DNA of 64,000 nucleotides from Vitrella brassicaformis (lineage: Eukaryota; Sar; Vitrellaceae), in assembly GCA_001179505.1 (NCBI GenBank), contig CDMY01000314.1, positions 1 through 64,000 on the forward strand, read 5' to 3'. The first letter of the stretch is position 1; every line of letters starts with the position of its first letter. The notes under the pieces were generated by a model, which worked only from the letters and a program-made list of their open reading frames with translations, ran no database searches and was not told the origin of the DNA. Positions 58,709 through 64,000 of the stretch are shown piece after piece. A program made the position numbers and the translations under genes.

Positions 58709-61700
58709 ATGAACAAAACCGGAGCGCAGCGCCCATCAAAAGCCGAGAAGAAAAGAGCAAAAAAGGTGCGGTCCGATACGGAGGCACCACTCTCACTAGA
58801 TGGGTGACAGACAGGTGTGAGCACGTGTCCTTGTGCGTGTGGTGTGTGTGGTGCATGTGTGTCAGGCCAAGAGACGTAGTGCTGCGCTTGATGCGAGTCA
58901 GGATGGCCGTGAGGGTGACGCGACGTCGACTGCACCAGACAAGCCACCGGGGGAGTCCCGCACGTTAGCCGTGCACGAGTCGATACAGCTCGACATGTCC
59001 GCGTCCTTGGCCAAGCTCTTTGCGGATGCGCCTCGCACCAGCAGCCTCATCCAATCGTTAGATGCCGCTTGCCCCTTCAACATCAAGGACCTCTTCGACC
59101 TCTTCCGCCTACAGCTGGCAGCCGCCGCGCGTCGCTGCATCCCGTCTTGCCGCCTCCTGAGACGCCTAATGTGTATCTGCGTCTGCGGAGTGGTTGATCT
59201 TGACACGCTGCAGAAGGCCAGCAGGGAGGGAAGGCTCGACGCCTGCGTCAAGGCCGTCCGTCAGATGGCTGAGCAGATGGCGTCTGAGGCGCATCTGCAG
59301 AGGCTGCTGTCGGTCAAGATGTGGCGGTTTCTCGTCATCCTCATCGAGGACATCGCCGACCAGCTGGAGGTGAGCGAGGGAGCGAAAGGCAGGCAACGAG
59401 GCTTCACACATGCGGTGTCATCTTGCCGTGTCGGTCAGGCTGACTTTCCGCTGTTCATCGAAACCATCGAGTCACTGCGGCGGCCAGCTGTCGCTGAGTC
59501 ACTATCGACCACCACCGCCGCCGCCGCCGCCACTACCACCGCCCCAGGTAGTGTTCACCTGCCTGTCTTCCCCCCGGACATCGACCCCGTCCAGCTGGTG
59601 CTGCAGCACTCCCCATCAACCTACCACCGATTCGTCGAGGCCCGTCTGCTCCCCTCTGACCGCCTCACCCGGCTGCTGGAGCTCTTCAGAGTCGACAAGG
59701 GGCCCAGCGACATGAGGGACGATTCCTACACGTGGGACAGATTCCTCGACGAGTATGTGGCAGCTGACTGTGCACTGAGCGAGGGAGAGGGCCACAAGCG
59801 TCTCGGGTCCTTCACAGTGAGTGGCGCCTCTGGCTCACTCGCGGCCCTCAACGGCAGCTATGTTATCCGCCCCACAGAGGACGAGCAGGTGACGCTCGTG
59901 GCGTCGCCCGATGGCGCACTCGCCTATGTGGGCGAGAAAGTGGTCTTCGAGCGGCTGGTGTGTCCGACCAATGAGGCCGTATTCGACGAAACAAGAGTCG
60001 TGTGGGTAGCGTACGAGCCAGCGACAGCCCAGCAACCGACTCCTCGGCTGCTTGTCGTCGGTCTTGGCGACGCCGACATGCCAGGGGCGGCGTTTGCAGC
60101 GCACCCGGGCTTTTCGTCTCCGGCTTTCGAGACACACCAGTGGTACACTGTCGATGAGGGGGCACAGCTCGTTCCGGTCGATTTCAGCGTCTCGGCCGCC
60201 ATCCCCCTCGACTCATACGTCTGCCGCTCGACAATTGATCCGATGAGCCGTAAAGTGGTCGCGGACCTGCGTCACTTTCAGGCCGTATCGTTCATATGCA
60301 GGGCCATCAGCGATTCTGCCGACTCTCTCGTCGAAGGACCAGGCACACAGCTTGTGGCGTACTACGTATCCCCTTATGTCATGGAAAGTCTGCCCCCTTC
60401 CGCACACAACCCCGAGCCGCTCACCGGTGTGGCCTCAGAGCGGCGGCCCACTGCACGTCCGATGGGAGAGCGGCCCCTGAATTTGCGCGACAGTGAGAAG
60501 GCCATCCGCCAACTTGGCCTTATGCGCCTGTCGGACGAGTGGTCCACACGGCCCTTCGCCGAGTGGCCCCAAGCAGCATTATTGCAGTTTCTGGGGAATG
60601 GCGGGATGGTTGGGGGGCGCTTGGAGGGCGCCCGTGTTGCTGTCGTGCGGCCGGAGGTCCTCGTCAGCGGCAGGTGCGCCTTGTGTGACGTCCAGCCGCC
60701 CGTCAGCACACTCGGCGATATGCCCCTGTTGCACTCGCCATCACTTGTGTCGGCTCATCAAGACCTGGCATACTTGAGCACGGGGGGAGTGTGGACGCTG
60801 AGGGCCTTCTCACAGGAGCTGGTCTGCGGCAAATGCTCATGTGCAGAGGCCAAAGGCACCACAAGTCACGTGCTGGGCCTCCTCGCGGCGCTCTCTGAAG
60901 GGTACGCGCGGACGTCAGTCACACTGACTGCCTTCCTTGATGTTGTGGTGTTATGGATGTGTCTGTGGCTCGTGGTGTGCAGGGACGATGCCTCGGACGA
61001 CGGTGGTGCAACGGAGACACATCCAGCAGCGGCTGCTGCTCGGCCGTCTAGGCGAGACACGAGGCAAGGCAGAAGCCCACTGCTCACACTTGCCCTCTCA
61101 CATTGATCTGCTATCCGTCCTTCTTCCTCCCCGTTAGTGACATCATGGTGAGCCGCGACTTCCTTCTTGACATCCTCAGGCCCGCAAGCCCTTCTGCCGC
61201 GTCCGGCCAGGGCGACTCGGACCTAGAGGAGACCACTCGCGGCCAGGCAGCGACACCCGCTGGCACAGACGAGGAGTCCACAGGCACGCCTCAAGCCGCA
61301 GTGGCTGCTTCGGAGGCAAGTGGCTCTGTGAGCATCGAATGGGCCTTTGGCAGCACGCAGTACCTAAGGGGTCTGCTGGCGCGGGAGGGCCCATGGGAGT
61401 GCGGTGTAGACCTGCGAGCGCTCTTTGAAGGGCTCGCCCAGAAGCTCAAGGACCTTGACTTGGACATTGCCTTCGGGCCTCTCTTCAGACTCCGACGGAT
61501 TATCGTTCGCCAGGTCGGGGGGGGGGGGGGNNNNNNNNNNNNNNNNNNNNNNNNNNNNNNNNNNNNNNNNNNNNNNNNNNNNNNNNNNNNNNNNNNNNNN
61601 NNNNNNNNNNNNNNNNNNNNNNNNNNNNNNNNNNNNNNNNNNNNNNNNNNNNNNNNNNNNNNNNNNNNNNNNNNNNNNNNNNNNNNNNNNNNNNNNNNNN

Positions 61701-64000
61701 NNNNNNNNNNNNNNNNNNNNNNNNNNNNNNNNNNNNNNNNNNNNNNNNNNNNNNNNNNNNNNNNNNNNNNNNNNNNNNNNNNNNNNNNNNNNNNNNNNNN
61801 NNNNNNNNNNNNNNNNNNNNNNNNNNNNNNGGGGGGGGGGGGTGTGTGTGAGGGTCGGGTGCGCGACGCGGAATGGCTTCATTTCATTCCACATGTGTGT
61901 GTAAATGTGTGCAGGTGCTGGAGTGTCTGCAACTCGATCAGCTGTCTGAGGCACTGTCTAGGGGCGGCAGCAACAGGCCGCTGGAGGAAACGGCTGCCAG
62001 TCTGCACAGAGAGGCCAAGCTAATCAAGGGCGACGAGACGCGTCAGACACTCTGCTCGCGCTACTTGTGGTACACAATGGTGTATGCCCTTGAAGCCATT
62101 GTCAGGCAGATAGAGGTCCGTTTCATGCACAAGCGCGTACACACTTATCTGCAGGGCTGGCTGTCTGTCCTTACTCCGCCTGTCTGGCTGCCTCTATGCT
62201 GGTAGGCTGACGGTGTGGCTTTCGTCAGAACGATGCAAGACATCCGCCGCCGCATACAAGATCAGGACTTTTCGGGCGCAGCTGACGCCATTCTGCCGCC
62301 CCTGCCGTTCGCAGGCGACAGAACGGCAGGCGACAACTTCAATGACTTTGCCCGCCAGGTGGTGGTCGCTCTGGTGCAACAAGGGCCGCCCGACTTCTCA
62401 TACCTGGAGCCTCATCTGCAGACATATATGACCGGCTTCGCCCCAAGCGACCGGCTTCTAGACCTACAATGGTTCTTCCGTCTCCATCAAGGTCCCCTGA
62501 AGTCGCCGTCGCAACACGACACAGAGGACTCTTTTTACTTCGAATGGCATGTGACGTATCGCGACTACTTGCACCAGTGCGGCAGCACGGCCGCCACGGG
62601 CGGTCGGCGGCACGGCAGCTTCACTGTGAGTGGCGCGCCGGTCATCAACGGCACCTACCTGCTCCGCCCGACAGAGCAAGAGCAGGAGACGCTACTCTAT
62701 ATTCATCCGGAGGCTGTCGCGTATGTGGGCGAGGACCTGGCATTCGAGCGGCTGGTGTACCCGCAAGCGGATGGCAGCATGGGAGGCTTCTGGATCGCCT
62801 GCACTCCGGATTTTGGCGACACAATCGGGCCCCTCTGTGCCTTCGCCCCATTCAAGAATGACGCTGTGAGCGGCTATAATCCTCTGCTCAGCCACCCCGC
62901 TGCGGCCAACCCCGCCTTCGAGACCAGCGAGTGGTTCACTGCCGACCAAGAGGGACGCATCAGCAGACTGGATGGCGTCAAGATGTCTTCCACTCTCCCG
63001 CTGACCTTCGATGTCCCCCGATCCGTCATTCCAGGCGTATCGAAGGTGGAAGGCACGGTGGAGGTCGATGTGTATCCGCGGGCCGACACAGCTGAGCCGC
63101 TGGCGTGCGAGTCGCTGGATGACTACTACACCCATCATCTGGCCAAGCTGGAGGTCAGCAAGGGAGCCGCCTTTCCCATGGCCTTCTATCTCGACGCCAA
63201 CGTCATGGAGCAGCTGCCCCGATCGGCACGGCACACGGAGCGGCTCACGGGTGCAGGCCAGTCACCTGCAGGTTATACATCCGTGAGCACCGCCGAGACC
63301 ATGGTGATCAAGAGAGGAATGGTCCGCCTGGCGGAGGAGTACGTCACCAAAGCCTTTACCGAGTGGCCCTTTGCCGCCGTGGTTGCCCTGTTGGCGACCG
63401 GATGGGAGGCGGCAGGGGGGCTGGTGTGCGTCCTGCGGGCCGAGTCGAGGACACAGACATGTTCTCGGTGCGGCAAGCCGTGTGCGGGCAGCTCAGGGGG
63501 CCCCGTGGATACCATTCCTCTGGTGCACACGCTCACCTGTGATGACCTCATGGACGATGCCATGATCGAGGAACACAAAAAGTACATCCGCGGCGCCGGA
63601 GCGGAGCTGTGTGTGTGGGGCGCTGGTGGGAGACCGACGTGTGGTGCCTGCCAGCTGGATTGTGTCGAGTCGTTGGCGAAGGAGCCGTCGAGGTGAGGTG
63701 TGCGATATATGCAAACAGAAAGGCACCCACCCAGCCAGCCACGGACTCACATATGAATGAATGAATGGCCACTGTCATGTGTGTCTAGGCCTGCTACTCC
63801 GGCGGATGTGCTGGACGTTTTCTCACGCCTCATGTCGTCCCCTTCTGAGACGGAGGCAGTCCCCACGCCCCAACCCAAGAGCGCGTCGAGTAGCAGCACC
63901 CCCTCCCGAGCTTCCCCGGCTGCCCCTGGGAGCATCTTCCGCGGCATCTTCACGCCCAAGGACAAGACGACCAAACCCAAACCGCCCAAATCGACGCCCT
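58709..64000 (+). CDS. Large protein of two homologous halves, unknown function (partial)
   Basis: ATG 58709 (MNKTGAQRPSKAEKKRAKK), donor at 58766, next exon from 58866. First half, to about 61058: KAVRQMAEQMASEAHL, then GSFTVSGASG, ALNGSYVIRPTEDEQ, AYVGEKVVFERLV, FETHQWYTVDEGAQL and a Cys pair (CALC, later CGKCSC). Second half, 61145-63696 and beyond: GSFTVSGAPVINGTYLLRPT, AYVGEDLAFERLVYP, FETSEWFTADQEG, CSRCGKPC and CGAC. The halves align over more than 300 residues. They may be one gene joined by an intron that begins GCAAGG (about 61059) and ends in a strong pyrimidine tract plus TTAG (61138), or two tandem genes; without that splice the first half stops at TGA 61104. The conserved Cys pairs suggest a metal site. 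No known family recognised. An N gap interrupts the second half, and the 3' end is outside the window. Confidence 0.6.
61531..61830. other. Assembly gap (300 N) flanked by poly-G
   Basis: Exactly 300 N between a run of 14 G and a run of 12 G. The round length shows a placeholder gap; G runs on both sides are typical of low-quality read ends. At least one exon of the surrounding gene is lost or damaged here. Confidence 0.95.

Overview
The window is nuclear DNA of a GC-rich, intron-dense unicellular eukaryote. Genes are split into many short exons separated by roughly 50-110 nt introns that are rich in TG/CA and end in TGTGTGCAG, and neighbouring genes often diverge from gaps of about 120 bp. 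A MYST acetyltransferase, TBC-domain genes and a PLAC8 protein rule out a prokaryote. My best guess is a photosynthetic alveolate of the chromerid type (Vitrella-like); this is inference from gene style, not a match. One assembly gap (300 N) sits at 61531-61830.

Layout. 1-2.8 kb: 3' part of a coiled-coil RING E3-type gene (+). 3.7-4.8 kb: PLAC8-family membrane protein (-). 5.0-27.5 kb: a mobile-element region. An element here called A encodes zinc knuckles, an HUH/Y2 Rep, a PIF1-type helicase and a C-terminal GIY-YIG nuclease (-). It is split into 22.28-27.45 kb and 7.53-12.05 kb because a second Rep-helicase element (B, about 12.08-22.19 kb) sits inside one of its introns. Element B's gene is interrupted by eight TAG/TAA codons, all where Gln would fit. 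A 167-bp repeat occurs as inverted arrays on the two sides, and derivative fragments fill 5.3-7.3 kb.

28-49.6 kb: a segmental-duplication zone. Six copies of an unrecognised small two-exon family (here 'family X', marked by a C-x2-C-x-AK motif and an MDEP-S/T-I motif) are spread over both strands. About 3.4-3.7 kb of sequence forms an inverted duplication (32.4-35.8 kb and 42.5-46.2 kb) and a third partial copy lies at 46.9-48.9 kb. The spacer between the arms carries a TBC (Rab-GAP-like) gene and a kinase-like gene that appears to lack the HRD and DFG residues.

50-64 kb: ordinary genes. These are a SABATH-like methyltransferase (-), a B-box/coiled-coil/SH3 protein (-), a MYST histone acetyltransferase (+) diverging from it, and a long protein made of two homologous halves (+), cut by the assembly gap and by the window end.

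Exon boundaries were worked out by eye from GT/GC-AG sites and reading-frame continuity; treat each as good to a few bases. Domain names rest on motif recognition only, with no database search.
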